Assembly (NCBI RefSeq): GCF_028769735.1
Contig: NC_088172.1
Coordinates: 61,597,075-61,661,074, forward strand
DNA: 64,000 bases
DNA from: Zonotrichia leucophrys gambelii
Taxonomy: Eukaryota > Chordata > Aves > Passeriformes > Passerellidae
Direction: 5' to 3'
A program made the position numbers and the translations under genes. The notes beneath the pieces are model-generated. The model was given only the letters and a program-made list of their open reading frames with translations, did not search any database and had not been told where the DNA came from. Of this stretch, positions 1 to 63,416 are shown one piece after another (position 1 is the first letter of the stretch; each line of letters starts with the position of its first letter).

Positions 1-3000
1 TCCTGCAGCCTCGAGCACTGGAGCCAGCAGGGATGAGTGGGGAGGCTGGGACAGGGCCAGGCAATGACAGCAGCAGCTCCCAGGCACGAACAGCACTAGT
101 AGGTCACTGGCAGGCTTCCACTTAGAGCAGCCCACTGTGCATTAGTGCAGTCTAAATAGGCATTTGGCAAGCCTCACAACACCTCACAGGAGAGCATCTC
201 ACTCCTTAATGTCATCGTTAGTTCTGCACTGAGCACATCCCTTTTTCAAGGAGGAAACAATAAAGAAAGGCAAAATTCTTGATGCAACAGTGCAGAGAAG
301 CCTCAAGAGTTGTGGTTCCAGAGGACAGATCTTGCTGACAGCTCCACTGATTTCTACAGGATTACTACAATACAGTGAAAAACAGAAGAAGTGGAGTCAA
401 AGCAGTCAACAAAGAATATAAATCTGAACACAATCTGATCCAACTCAGTCCCATGTTAGGCATTAGAAGTAAATCTTGAAACTCCCAACAGTTTGTCTTC
501 ACTACTCAAGAATAAAACTTCAGGTCAATCTTTCACAGAATTCCATTATAAGTCATGGTGTTGCAGGAGTCATGTACATGCCCAGTTTTGAGAAAATATA
601 AGTGATTTTAAACTGTGTGCAAAGAACCTATCAATTACTATAGTAATAACATGCATGGGAATTAAAATATCCAGTCTAAAAATCAGAAGGTTTGGAAACA
701 AAAACTCAAATTTCATTTCTCTGAGGTAACTAATAAAACAATATAAACGGGCACAGATAACACCATTCAAAGGATATCTGTGAAGGCATGTTAAAAAGGT
801 GCTTCTCTTCACAATTTGTCTATGGATATCTCAAAACCTTTATTTCTAGTCAGCTAGGAGGAGGTTCAGACTGTTTATCTGACTTCCACATTTATTTTAT
901 TGCTTACACTCTGATGTGCTGATACCCAGCAGCTTCTCAAATGTGTACCTGATAACACTGCTTCCTATAAATTTGTAATATTTATTGCAACATCAAGAAT
1001 GATGAAAGAAAAAAATATATAGTTGCTGTCAGCTCAAAGCAAATCTATTTGGTTGATGTATGATAAGAATTCTTCAGTAAGAACCTTAATAAAAAGTTTA
1101 TATTGTTTTTCCCATGTGAACAGCATCTCTTGGTAATTATCCATTCCTATATGGCACTTGGATCCTTTACATAATCAAAAGTTGTGAGACTAACTTCCCA
1201 CTCCAGTAGAAAAATTAATCATTTAACTTAACATTTCTGTGGCAGAAGAGGCTGGTACTCTCCATTTCACATGCAACAAAGAATATAATTGCCCACAAAG
1301 CATGTGAAGAACTGTGCTTAGCTTTACTCAAAAGGCATATTGTATAAAAGCTGTAAACTCTCAAGCTGAATATAGAATTCTCACTCTTTCTAAAGACTAT
1401 TCATGCTGATTCACACAAGCATTGATGATTAACTACAGTGTGCTCCTCCAGCTCTCCTTTATGGAGCATAAGGCTGTGCTTGTAGGATGGCACACACCTG
1501 CTAAATACATATTTATGGAATGAAATCCAACCTGTGTGTTCACTGTCCTTACCTCATGCGCTTACATATATACTGCCCAGTTATCTCTCTGGAACAATGA
1601 AATATTTTATGCTTATACGCAATTTTTTCCAGAAAAAAGTTATTTCTTAAAACTGTTGTGCCTTTGAAAATATAACAAGCTCAGCAATATTTTTTGTCTA
1701 ATAATCTAACACCCACTGCTCACACATTCTAGAATTCAAAAAGGTATGTAGCAGATTTCAGATTTTGGGATCAGTAAGAATTTTGCTGGCTAATAAAGCA
1801 CAACCTTGAGTACAGTATATTTGGCTTCTACAGAGTAACTGGGTAACTGTATTCAGCAACATTTCATTTTACTGGGAAAAGGCAGCATGGTTGCTCTCTA
1901 CTAACAGAATATATTTTAAAGTCAGGCCAATTGCATTCTAAGATGGATCAGGTTTATATTATAAATTGGAGTTCAGCTAATCATTGAGTTTTGACAGAAG
2001 AATCAAAAGATTACAGGGACTACATTATCTACAGTTTTTCATTAAGGAGCCATATCCATGGGTTCTAAAAAACCATCTTGGGGCTCAAATTGAACACAAA
2101 TTACAGGCTGCTAAGTCATATCTCAAGTGCACTGTTGCAAGGTTATCCAGCAGTCAATTCTCCAATCCTATAAGCAGTGGTATCTTCCACACTGTGCTGC
2201 ACTAGTTGCTTCTACAGGGAATACTTTCATGCACTGTTGCAGCTACTCTGTGGCAACAGCTGGCCAAGAATCCCAAGAAATGAGAACAAAATTCACACAA
2301 ACTATTAGAAGAAATCAATTTGCTTTGTGTGCTGACAATTTTCCACAGTAGCTTCATAGTAAATCAAGAGGTGACATATGGGAACTGGATTTCACTGATC
2401 CCTAGCCATCAGACAAGATGAGTCCACATCATTCTCCAAGTGCACACTTGGCTCTCCTCCCTGCATACATTTGGGCATAGGGCCATGCTGAAGCTGAGTG
2501 CACCAGAATCTTGATGCATCCTGCAGACTACACCCAGCCCATCACCCCTTGCAGCAGTGTTGCAGGGCAAATGCTGACCCATTTGCACTCAACAGGCTGA
2601 AACAAAGTCTTGTCATTAATGGATTCTTTTGTTTGTTTGTGGTTTTTTAATTGGCTGAAAACAGAAGTGCTGAGGTGTAAAACCAGGCTGACTCCTGCTC
2701 TTACCTCTGCCACCAGAGTGGTACCAAAAAATGTTAATCAATATAGGTATTGGTGTTTTATATAGGTAAATACTGGTTTGTCATTACCAGTAGCCATCTA
2801 GGAATGATTTGTTTGAAATATTCCCTTGCAAAGACAATTGTTACAGTTCCATGTATATTACATAAGTGCAGGTGAAGAGTGTACCAGTTAATGGAAATAC
2901 TAACTGGACTCAAGTACCACAGACTAGCCTGGAGATTAGCATTTAAATTTACAGCTGTTTGCTGCTGGGTTCTCTGTGTTTGTTATAGTTGGTTTCTTTG

Positions 3001-3429
3001 AGTTTCTTAATCCAAGACTCACAACCATTTAAATATGTACAAGTAGAGGCCCTAATGACTGCAGTCTTCAAAAATTAATTAAAAATGTATCAGAACTCTC
3101 CACCATATTGTGCAGAACTAAACCCAGAAAGTGGCTCTTGGGGCTATGAAAGATGGAAATGTATCATCCAGTGACAGATTATGTTTCTTAATCCGAAACA
3201 TTTCCCTACTTACATGGCTGTTTCCAGGGACTGACAAAGCTGAGTATGACTAGAGGACCAATCAGCTGTACTGAGTAGAACTAGCAGATGACCAAAACAA
3301 GAATACTTAAATAAAGTGCCTAAAAGTTCAATAGCAGAGTTGGACAAATCTCACATTTGATAACGTGGGATTTTTCAGCACTGGAACAGTAATCTGTGCA
3401 GGTACCTGCTATCCTTCAATCATAGCTGT
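1..3429. other. 3' flank of MTR, nothing recognised
   Basis: A/T-rich sequence. The open frames are short, and none shows family similarity, splice structure or codon bias. In human, RYR2 lies on this side of MTR, but no RYR2 exon is seen here. Confidence 0.6.
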
Positions 3430-3580
3430 CACAGCATCAAGCTTAGGAGAGTTCAAGTGTCTGGACAATGGTTCTCAGGTATATGGTGTGATTCTTGGGG
3501 TGTCCTGCACAGGATCAGGAGCTGGACTCAAAGATCCTGAAGGGCCCCTTCCAACTCAGTATATTCTATGATTCTGTGAT
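3430..3580 (+). mobile_element. CR1 3' fragment in MTR 3' flank
   Basis: GTGTCTGGACAATGGTTCTC, TGGGGTGTCCTGCACAGG, CCTTCCAACTCAGTATATTC and terminal ATTCTATGATTCTGTGAT. The ending with partly repeated 8-9-mers is diagnostic of bird CR1. About 150 bp remain. Confidence 0.88.
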
Positions 3581-6500
3581 TAAATAATGGCTTCTTCCCA
3601 ATACTCATCAACAGGTGTACTCCTTACAGCAAGGGAAAATATCTTCCACCACAGATACTAAAAAGCTTGTAGTGTTTGTGACATAAATATTTGAAGTGCT
3701 TCAGTTTTTGCTTCAGAGGAAACAGCCATGCAGCCACACCCACAAAATGTCTTATGGAAAACTTATTTTGGAGACAAAACCAAAACAACTCGTGTTTCTC
3801 CTTAAACTAATTTAGGACTTTTCAGTCAAATTAATGTGAAGAAATATATTTAACTTCAGCAGCAGTCTCATGTTTAATTTCCTCAAATCCTGTAATTGTT
3901 ATCAGCTTTGTAGTAAATAAAATGATTCTTACCTGGGAAAGAGACAGGAGCACAGTTCAGGCATTTATTTTTCTAAGCAATCAGTGAATACACTGTTACA
4001 AGCTCTGAAATATCAGGCCTCCTTTGGTAAAAAAGAAATCCCTGTAACGCAAATGCACAGAGGTAAACATTTACATTGTTCACACACTTACTTGGTCTGC
4101 CTAATTTTCCAGCATCCTCAACTCCTCAGCCAGCAGTTGGCTTGGGAAGATTCCCAGCAACAATAAAGCTGAGTGCAATGCATGGACTCTTTGCAAATGG
4201 TGGCATTTCCTACAGAAGATACGAAAACTGTTAAGTATGACATCCAAGACACTTGGCAAATATGCATGATTGAAAGTGAATTGTTATGTTCTAGAAGCCA
4301 ATTAAAAACTCCAGTGGTGAGACTGGAAGCAGCAGAGGCAGCAGAAATATGATGAATTTAAAAAAAAAAAGTTCCACAGAAGTATAGAGCTAATAAAAGT
4401 ACCATAAGGAAATGAAAAAGCTCTCTCAGTTTACTTACAATCAAGGCATATTTTACTGACAGATCAAGAGACCACATGATAAGATGTCTTATATAACATT
4501 AAGAATTTCACCTCATTACAGGCTTCATTTGAGCTACAAAAGCAAGAGATTTTGCATACTTCATGCTGACAGTTCTGGAGAGAAACTGCAATAAAATTCT
4601 CAAATTTATTCAGATTGATTAGCAATAACCATACTGCAGCAGCTGCCTTGCCATTGCTCAGCACTTTGTGTGCACGAACAGCACGAAATATGTGACAGTA
4701 CTGTGATTTTCCTGATATTTCTAGTTACACAACATGAAACCTATATTTAAGGAGGAAGTTTAACTAAAAGGTAGCTCTTGTTTAAAAAATGGCCAAGTGA
4801 AACTCCAGGAGTACATAGAAAGTTAGCACAATGTATGTTCACAACTATCAAAGACTCGGAAGTTCAAACTCTCATTAAACAATACTTGCTTAAAAATCAC
4901 AAGAGGCTTAAAAACAAAAATATTTTTGGAGTATTTGCCAATCTTCATGTGCTGAACCAAGGCACTCCAACACCTTCCATCACTCAGAGTACAGAATAGG
5001 ATCAATGCCCACATTGCTGGTTCTGTTAGGCAATCTCCCTCAAGCATCCCTGAGATGGATAGCTACCATTAATCACATTGGACTGGAAAGCTCATCTATT
5101 CCTGGCTTGATAGGGTAGCACTTGCTCTCAGGTAAGTGCTTCAGAATGAGAGTAAAAATTACTTTCCTAGTCCCAGCCATCTATTTCAATGAGGTTGAGC
5201 ACTGAAGGAGGTTTAACAGCTCATCCTGTTAGTCCTCAAGTATTTTTGACTGAATATTCTTTCCAGATTACTGCACTAGGACTGATCAAACTGGTGTTTT
5301 GGAGAGGTAGTAATTTCTCCTGACACTTTAATAGCAGCTGGATCAGCACTAGAAAACCAGCTAAGAGGTGTTCTAGCTCACTTCAGCTCTCAAGAATGAA
5401 TATGACACCTGAAAGATAATGCTGATAAAGAACTGAGAATAAAACAGCACCACAAAAAGTCCTCTCACTGATATTCACTCCCTCCTCCAGCATACTTGTA
5501 GCTTTGAGAAAATGCAGGATATTTGGTTCTGTTCACTAAGAAATAAAAATTGTATCATTACCTGGGAACTTCTTGAGCAAAAACAAGTATTTTATGGTTC
5601 AAGAACTTGAATCATTTATCTTCAGTGTGGTACTTTAAACTCTTTTGGACAAATAATCCTGCAAATGCACATAAAAAACCAACAAAACCCATGTCAAACC
5701 CTTCTTGTGGAATAACTAGGAATCTGGATGCAGTAGCGGGTTCCAGTTGAGGGAGACAGTGACACAGAAAGAGGCAAAGCACGCAATATAATGCCTAATG
5801 AAATCCTGCTAATCCAACACTTGAAAGTCTAAAATCTTCATGTACCCCCAGCTGACTGCTGACTCCTGTCTTACAGCATTTTCAGCTAATGTTTATCTTT
5901 AGAGACAAGACGATAATTGGTAAGTTCCCTGTACACTCCTACATCATGTTTTTAATGTCTTGCTTTAGTAGTCCTTATCACATGTGTATATCTGGTAGCA
6001 TAACAACTGTATTATAATAACTTCTGTTCCTTTAGCTGCCCTGAGAAGTGAGAAACAATATTTGGAAAAAATAAAAGCAATAAACCCAAGTGCTTACATT
6101 TATTTCCTAAATAAAGCACAAACAAGGTCATGCTTTCGTAAGTAGCAAATCCTTGACCACATGAGTAAAGTTGTTAGGTTAAGTGGTGATAGTAAAATCT
6201 GATCTTATGGGCCAGAGAGAAACAATGTGTTTATGTGCTCTGCATTAGTATTCTGAAGAAAGCCATCTATTTGGTTACAGAAAAACTAAACAAGGCCAAA
6301 ACTGTACCAGCAGATAATTACTGTGAAGCCAGCCATTGCAAATGACCGATTATGCAGAGAGGGCCTCGCGCAGCGCTGAGCAGGAGATCTCACGAGTAGC
6401 AGCTTCCTGAAATCAAAGCAGCTGAGTACAGACGAGCTCGAGACAGCACCTGGAAACAGGCCCTGACCAGGCAGGCAGGAGCACACATTGTACTGAAGCA

Positions 6501-7290
6501 CCTGCAAAGGGCAGTCTGCTAAACAAGTCCTTTGGCCCGACAGGGCAGCGTTTCATCTCCCTGCCTTGGTGTCCCACCACCGCCCTAATCGATAGAGAGA
6601 GACAAACATAGCTCTTCTCACAAGGTCACAGCAGGAACAGAGGTACAGAAGGAGTCCACCAACCACAGAGAACTGACACCTTTTCTAGACCTCATATTTG
6701 CTCTCCACTTCTGAACCTCAACCTAGATTTCCAACTGATGGCCGGATCAAAAGTAATAAAGTTGTCCACTTCCTGGGAAGAAGCTACTTGGCAAGAACCT
6801 TGATGAAATTCAACAAAACCTGAAAATAACATGTATTTTTAATTAAAAACACAAACATATGGCATTCACAGGCCATTACAGAACTTTCAGTCACATCTCC
6901 ATATCTGTATTGTGAAGCCAGAGAAGGGGAAACAAGTACAGATCAAGTATATAAAGAAGTAAAGAACAAAACATCCCTTAAAAGTTGCACTCTAACAGGA
7001 AAAATTGATCTTTTCAACAACTTGAGTAAGGAAAAAAAATCCATTACACCTACACATCCAGAGTCATTTTATCTGCTAGACCAAAAGAATTCTTGGATCA
7101 AAATTGCACTGACACGTACCTATGCGCAGCTAAGAGCTGATGCAGAGTTTTAACTTTTGAAAACTGTGGGAAAAACTGGCTAGTTTATTTTCATTTCTCC
7201 CAATATTTTTCCAGAGTCAAGGAATGCCAGTGTCACTGAAAATCCTTTCAGAAACAATCATGTAAGTAATGAATCCAACAACTTCAAAAT

Positions 7291-7308
7291 GGGGGGGGGG
7301 GGGGGGGG
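7291..7308 (+). repeat. Eighteen-base poly(G) run
   Basis: An uninterrupted G18 in the intergenic flank. Able to form G-quadruplex structure, and its exact length is likely to be unstable or unreliable in assemblies. Confidence 0.9.
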
Positions 7309-9385
7309 TTGTGACATGGGCTATCCTTTTTTTTCAACAGCTTCTTACTTAACACCAGAACAAGTTCACGACCTAATTATTATTTCCTCCTCCTTCTCCC
7401 ATTCTAAACGTCCAAATACAACTCATCAATCCCAAGTATGCATTAGATTGAGGAAAGCTCCTTTTAAATTATTCTCAAATTGCATTTCCTATACTTTGAT
7501 GTGTACATCAAAATGTTTCCCTTTTTTTCATTTACTGCAATTACTAATATTGTGAATATCTTGGTTGTAAGAGACTTACATTCGCCATAACTTAATCTTT
7601 CAGTTCTTCCCAAGAACTGCCTGTTCTTCTGCAATTAAGTTACCCTCTGTGAATCCCACACTACTCTATCTTCTTTTGTCATATGTAGTACATGCATAGA
7701 AATTTCTGCAGCTAGTGCAGCAAACTTTCCAGTCTCATAAATAATTTTTATCAGCTATTTCTAGAAAGCAGTGATAAAGCCTTTTCAATCAAATTATAAG
7801 TGTTTTGTAACCTGAGTTTTTAGTCAAGATAAATTTTGCTTCATAAAATATTTAAGTCATCAGCTGCCTAAAGAATTTTAAAAGCGTTTGTTATAACAGC
7901 AACGCATGGATAAATTCTTTACTTCTAAGTAGTCCATACCATTAAAATACTTCAGTTGAAAATTAATTACATTAGTTTTATTTCGTTTTACTACCAGCTT
8001 ATTATTAATTGTGGGCTTAAAACAGCACACTGACAAAGGATGCAATTAACACACATTTTGGTTTTGCTATCTAGATGAAAACCACCATGTAACTAAATAT
8101 GCAGTTAAAACACAGGGAATAGTTTATCCCATTGTGTGGCCTTCTCGTTAGTATTTTAGGAATGACTGACATACACAGTATAAGGCTCCCATAGGCAGAG
8201 CTATCAGCACCATTTATTAATTGCCGATGAAAAATCCTCTCATTCTGAAACAGTAACTTGTTCAGACATAAAACAAACTTTTTAAAGATTCCTACAGCTT
8301 CATTTTGGCAGAACGTACAGAGCACCCTGACATGCAGTTATAGAGGAGGACTGCTGGAGGGAAAAGGAGGAAGAAGAGGCCAATTTGACACGAAGATGGG
8401 AGAGGAAAGACCATGAGCTAAGAACTAATAGGGGTTCAGTGTGAGTTTCCAAACTCCCTCCACATACTTCGTGCTCTTTCTGTAGGAAGGAACAGCAGAG
8501 ACCACCCCACCCTGGCCTGGGATCATTCCCCTTGGCCTGATCAGGAGCTGTAGGCACAGGACACACCAGGGCAGTGAGGAAGAAAACAACGCCTTTCATC
8601 CCACAGTCATCACGGCAGCTTCAGGCCAGCAAGGATAATTATTAGCCTGCTTTTGCCATCCTGGCTGGAGCTGAATCACAAACCCAAACCACCAAGTTTG
8701 GTAATCTCAGCTGAGGTCTCCTTTACACATCTGTTTATGTCAGGCACATGGCATGGTCAGAAACTCACGATATTCAGCCATGCTGGTATTATTAGAACAA
8801 ACATGGGGGCCAACTCCACTGGGTTTTCAGGGCTGCCTTGAGCTGGACAGGTTACAAATGCTGGGTGAAAGCAGGGTGGAAGTGTTTGCATTCTGTTCAC
8901 AGCACATCTCCATTTGAAAACTGGCACCTACAGAAGCCTGACAATCAAATGAAAAAAACCTAGTGTCAGGTCTGAACAGGCTTTGCCGTGACAAGGCCAT
9001 GATAAATTGACGGCACAGGAATCCCTTTCTCCAGGGACTGAGAGCGTGTGCTATTGTTTCTGTAAGGGAACCACCCTCCTGAACTAATTAATGGACTGAT
9101 TTATTTTCCTGGTCTTCATTTTAAGACCCTGAATCCACTTTTTCAAGGCATGCTCAGGTAAACCAGACAAGGATTTAAAAAGTGAAATTAATGAAACCCA
9201 GTCACAGTTACTAGTAAAAAAATCCTTTTAGAAAAGGCAAGGCCCTCATAGGCCTCTCACTATTCCCCTCCTTTTCTGGACATGACTTGTGTTTTAAGAA
9301 GCAGAAATTAACTGAAAGGGTGTATAACTTTCACACTGTTAAACAAGAAAGCAGAAGCTTCACAAAAAAAATGCAGAAATACTTG

Positions 9386-9422
9386 CAAAAAAACCCCAAA
9401 AAGTGTTTTAGGGGTTTTTTTG
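9386..9422. repeat. Small hairpin, 12-bp perfect arms
   Basis: CAAAAAAACCCC at 9386-9397 pairs with GGGGTTTTTTTG at 9411-9422; after one mismatch, AAAA/TTTT pairs again around a GTG loop. Intergenic, function unknown. Confidence 0.75.
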
Positions 9423-10714
9423 AGACATGAACTGACCTTGATAGCAGTCTCCTGACAAAATAAGCTGCACCAGATTCTTCCCAGGAGTAACAGCAGCACT
9501 GAAACAGAGCTGGTAATGAAGGGGCAGGTTTAAGGGTAATATTCCTTCCTGACAGTCATAAAATTTATGTGCCTCAAAACTCAATCTCCAGGCTGCTGGC
9601 CTGACTTACAAGGAAAAAAAAAAAGTATCCAAACTCTATTACTCACAAGAACTAAACCAGAGTAATTTACAATGCATTCTAAATTTTCCATCATCTCTTA
9701 CATCTAGAACCTTTGTTAGCAGTATTTAGAAAAGCACTGCAAAAATATTTTATGCATTCTAAACTTGTCTTTCAAGTAAAACAGCCTTACCTGGTACAAT
9801 TATGAGACTTTTGCTTCACAATTTAACTTAGTTCTGGAGACAAGAATGAAAATTTGTCTTACCCACAATGTCAACTGACAATTTAAAATAACAAAGCTTT
9901 AAAGTAATTGTTTTTTATAAAAACATTTGCATAATAACAAGGAGTAATTATTCCAAACAGATTCTCCCAATGACAAGTTTTGCAGGCAAACATGAAGATT
10001 TTCTCAGTGTGTGATGCCATGTGTGAAGGGCTAAAGCAACCACGCTCCATTTGAAAGCCTCTGCGTGTACACCAGGTAACACCACCACTGTTAGACAGCA
10101 GGGACCTCCTGCTGCCAGCTGTACTCACTGAACTGGCTGCCACTGATTTCAGGAAAATAAATCAATAAACAAACCAAGCTGAGCAAGTCAAACTTTGACC
10201 CCATTCACACAATCAAATTTTCAGACTAATAAGGCAGTCTGCTTCCAAATGCAAGTATATGGAAGAGTGCCTGAGAGGAGAGATTCCAAGCATTAAATTG
10301 ATCAGCACAAGTGCAATTACCAAAAACACAGCAGAGAGGACAGCAATTTTCATATGCTGCATATTTCAGGAACAAATAATCTTTTATATTAAGAACATTT
10401 TACTTTATTTTTGGCAGTCTAAACGAGTGTTCTACTGAGAAACTGTTCTCACTACAAAAATCAGCTGCTGAGCAAGGACTTGTGACAAGTCCCTTGACAT
10501 GGAGGGAGGCAGGGGGAGGGGAGATCCATTTAGAAATTATTTTTGTAAGTCATTAAAGGATGAGCCATTCTAAAAGATTCAGTTAAGAACACACACAACT
10601 ACTGTAAAAACCCCATAGCAGCCTCTATAATTTCGGGTTCATGGTACAAGCACATATTAATTTTGACATTATCTGTTCAGATTACTGCACACATTTTATT
10701 GTTGCCATTTAAAG

Positions 10715-11912
10715 GATTTTAATAGGATAACACCATCTTTATTAAACTGCTGATACAAGATGAGTCTTTCAGCATAAAGTTAGATGAAGACATTACAAAA
10801 ATTATGTAGCTATTAATAGACTGCAATAAACTATTAAAAGATCTTCCTTACAATATTGGTCTTTTGTTTACAATTAGAGACCAAAAAATGAGGGGGTTCT
10901 GTCCTAATATTTTACAAATTAGCATTTAAATAATACTTGAAACACTTTTCAGAAATTATTGAAAGCTATGAACGATTAGCACAGTCAGTTAAATCTGAAG
11001 AATAGTCTACAATATTAGCTGTTACATATGACAGTACTATTTGCTTTTAAAATCCAGTTTTCTGGAAGGTTAAAATTTTGTAAAAGTCAGCTCCAAGCTT
11101 TCTAGCTGTCTACAGTAGAAATATGCTACTCTCATAATTTTCATGTACAAATGATTGTTTATGTATGAATTAAGCTTGACAACATTAACTGAAAGGTAGG
11201 AAGTGCCAGTACCCTTTATACAGAATAGACAGATTGTGACTTGCTGAAAGGAAGAGGAAGCACAGAGAAGACAAGTCCAAGGGCTCTGTCATCCCATTTC
11301 CCAATACAGATCTCTGATACTACTCCACAAGATTGTATTATTCTTATAGTTCTACCATTGAGAAGAATGTGTATTCCCAAGCACAAGATTAAACACTGAG
11401 CAGATGATTTTTTAAAAGGAGATCTGTTGTACTTCAGTTGTTCTTGATCACTCAGTATAAAACATTTTGTGACTTTGCAAAAGAATTGCATCATATTTCT
11501 GTCCCTGAACTTACCAAAACACACTAAAATAACAGAAGTCAAATTCTGTTCTATGCATATCCACAGCCATGGGAGAGAAATTCTTGCCCCTGATTTCAAA
11601 ATCTTCCAGAGAAAAGGAAAGCTTTGCAGTTTCCCCATCTCACCCTACACCTACTTTCTGTGCCAGAGTCTTTGTGAAAACATAAAAATAAATAAAAGTA
11701 TGCTGCTGTGACTGAGAAACTAAATACATTCATGGTCCCAAGCCAAGGGCACCAGGCAGACTTGATGTGAAATATTAAGTTCCTTGATTAAAAATTTAAG
11801 ACAATCAGACAAGCTACTGGGGTGGATGGAAGAATGCTGTTTCCAGTGGGAAGAACCTTCTTGTTCCTTCTGGCAAATAAGACCATCAAAAAAGGAAGTT
11901 CACCCACAAATA
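10715..11912 (-). other. MTR: Probable MTR 3' untranslated region
   Basis: Follows the TGA at 11913. No further exon is expected. The sequence is A/T-rich without a coding signature; short open frames at 11216-11711 on both strands have no recognisable similarity. The end is inferred from the first AATAAA on this strand, at 10743-10738. Confidence 0.5.
10738..10743 (-). terminator. MTR: Candidate MTR polyadenylation signal (AATAAA)
   Basis: AATAAA on the minus strand inside TTTAATAAAGATGGTG, with GT-rich sequence just downstream. It is the first canonical hexamer after the stop codon. Later copies at 10700-10695 and 10409-10404 could serve as alternatives. Needs 3'-end reads to confirm. Confidence 0.45.
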
Positions 11913-62228
<50,316 letters not shown>

Positions 62229-62364
62229 CGCTGCCGCCGAGACGTCACCGCCCGCGGCCGGGGGCCCGCGCGCCGCCCGTGACGCGCGAGCTCCGCCCCG
62301 AGCGCGGGGCAGGCAGCGCGCGCTGCCTCTGGCGTGAGGGGAGCGGCGGGCGTCTGTCCTTCCT

Positions 62365-62402
62365 GGCAGACAGACAGACCGACAGACGCACAAACAGACC
62401 CA
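62365..62402. repeat. Short degenerate CAGA/GACA repeat
   Basis: A run of CAGACAGACCGACAGACGC type repeats at the upstream edge of the CpG island, about 150 bp from the MTR start codon. Confidence 0.6.
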
Positions 62403-62913
62403 GACGTTAAATGCCCCGGGGGGAGGGATGATTTCGGAGCCAGGCCGAGTTCGGTAAAATTGAGTTGTCTCTCATGGCGAGGACCAGCGGGGCGGGGATG
62501 TGGTGTAGGGGGACGATTCTTTCAAACTCAAGCAAATGTGCTGCCACTAGAGACAAATGTAGTGTTGGGAGGAGGCGTGTAAATAAGCCTTAGGGAAGGT
62601 GGAAGTTGGACATGCCAGTGATGTATGGATGCACGTTACTGTCATGTAAACCTGGAAGCAAAATAATACTAAAGAAATCAAATTTAAGTCAGTTTTCTTG
62701 ACAGATGAAAAAAACCAAATTAAATGTGATGTATTTTTACACAAAAGTTAGACTTTTGGTGGTACATCCTTTCAACTGCTATGTGAGGACTCACCTTCTA
62801 AAAGAAATAAATATTCACAGAACAACACTGCAATCACCACACTGTGTACAGAATGTACTGCCAAGAGTTGGAGTAGCTCAAAGGAATAACCAATCCTCTC
62901 ATTTCATGTTAGT

Positions 62914-62964
62914 AATTCAAGTGCCAATAACAAGCCTTTATTGCTTGTTATTGGCACTTGAATT
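62914..62964. repeat. Perfect 22-bp inverted repeat with CCAAT boxes
   Basis: The arms at 62914-62935 and 62943-62964 are exact reverse complements around a 7-nt CTTTATT loop. Each arm holds GTGCCAATAAC or its complement, so the hairpin presents two inverted CCAAT boxes about 700 bp upstream of the MTR start. A further CCAAT lies at about 62890. Confidence 0.9.
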
Positions 62965-63309
62965 GTCATCTAAACAAGTTCAATGGTGAAAATATGAAAA
63001 GAAGGAGGCCTGTAAAATGGAAGCTAAACATTCACTCTTGAATTTTCTTTTGAGACACAGAAACAGTGATTACAAACTCCCTTGAGTCCAGTGTGATGTA
63101 AGAACTTTCATAATCAACTGTCCCTTTGGTCAGTAGTGAATCAAGTATATATATATGTATATAATTAGTCATGTTTAACATATATATCTCATTCATTTTC
63201 AGAATAAATGCTGGCAGCCCACAGATCAACTTGGTAATAGTCCAGCTTCAGTTGTAGGAGGCTATGCTCCAATTTTGAATGACAGGAGACGACGGAGAGC
63301 AGACCTTAC

Positions 63310-63416
63310 CTGTCAGCAAATCACTGCAGTCGTCAGCCTGAGCTCCTAGTGCAAAAATGTGTCCCAAAATTCCAGTGTAAGATGTGGTTGTTGGGAAACC
63401 CATACTCTTTGAAAAC
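63310..63416 (-). other. Exon-like segment upstream of MTR
   Basis: Bounded by GTTAG at 63417-63421 and a strong CAG|GTAAGG donor at 63310. One frame is open through it (FSKSMGFPTT... to SDLLT plus one base), with a Met near its start. It leaves in phase 1, the same as MTR exon 1. I do not recognise the protein. It could be an alternative first exon, an exon of an unrelated transcript or chance. Confidence 0.25.

Larger units (their letters stand above)
3581..10714. other. 3' flank of MTR, non-coding apart from listed repeats
   Basis: No gene recognised. Contains the G18 run (7291) and the small hairpin (9386). Short open frames (for example 8071-8599 minus, 9883-10143 minus) lack any supporting feature. 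Confidence 0.6.

Noticed and set aside
1..10714. RYR2 exons or other neighbours from human gene order
   Set aside because: No frame in this flank shows RYR2-like sequence; the neighbour probably lies outside the window.
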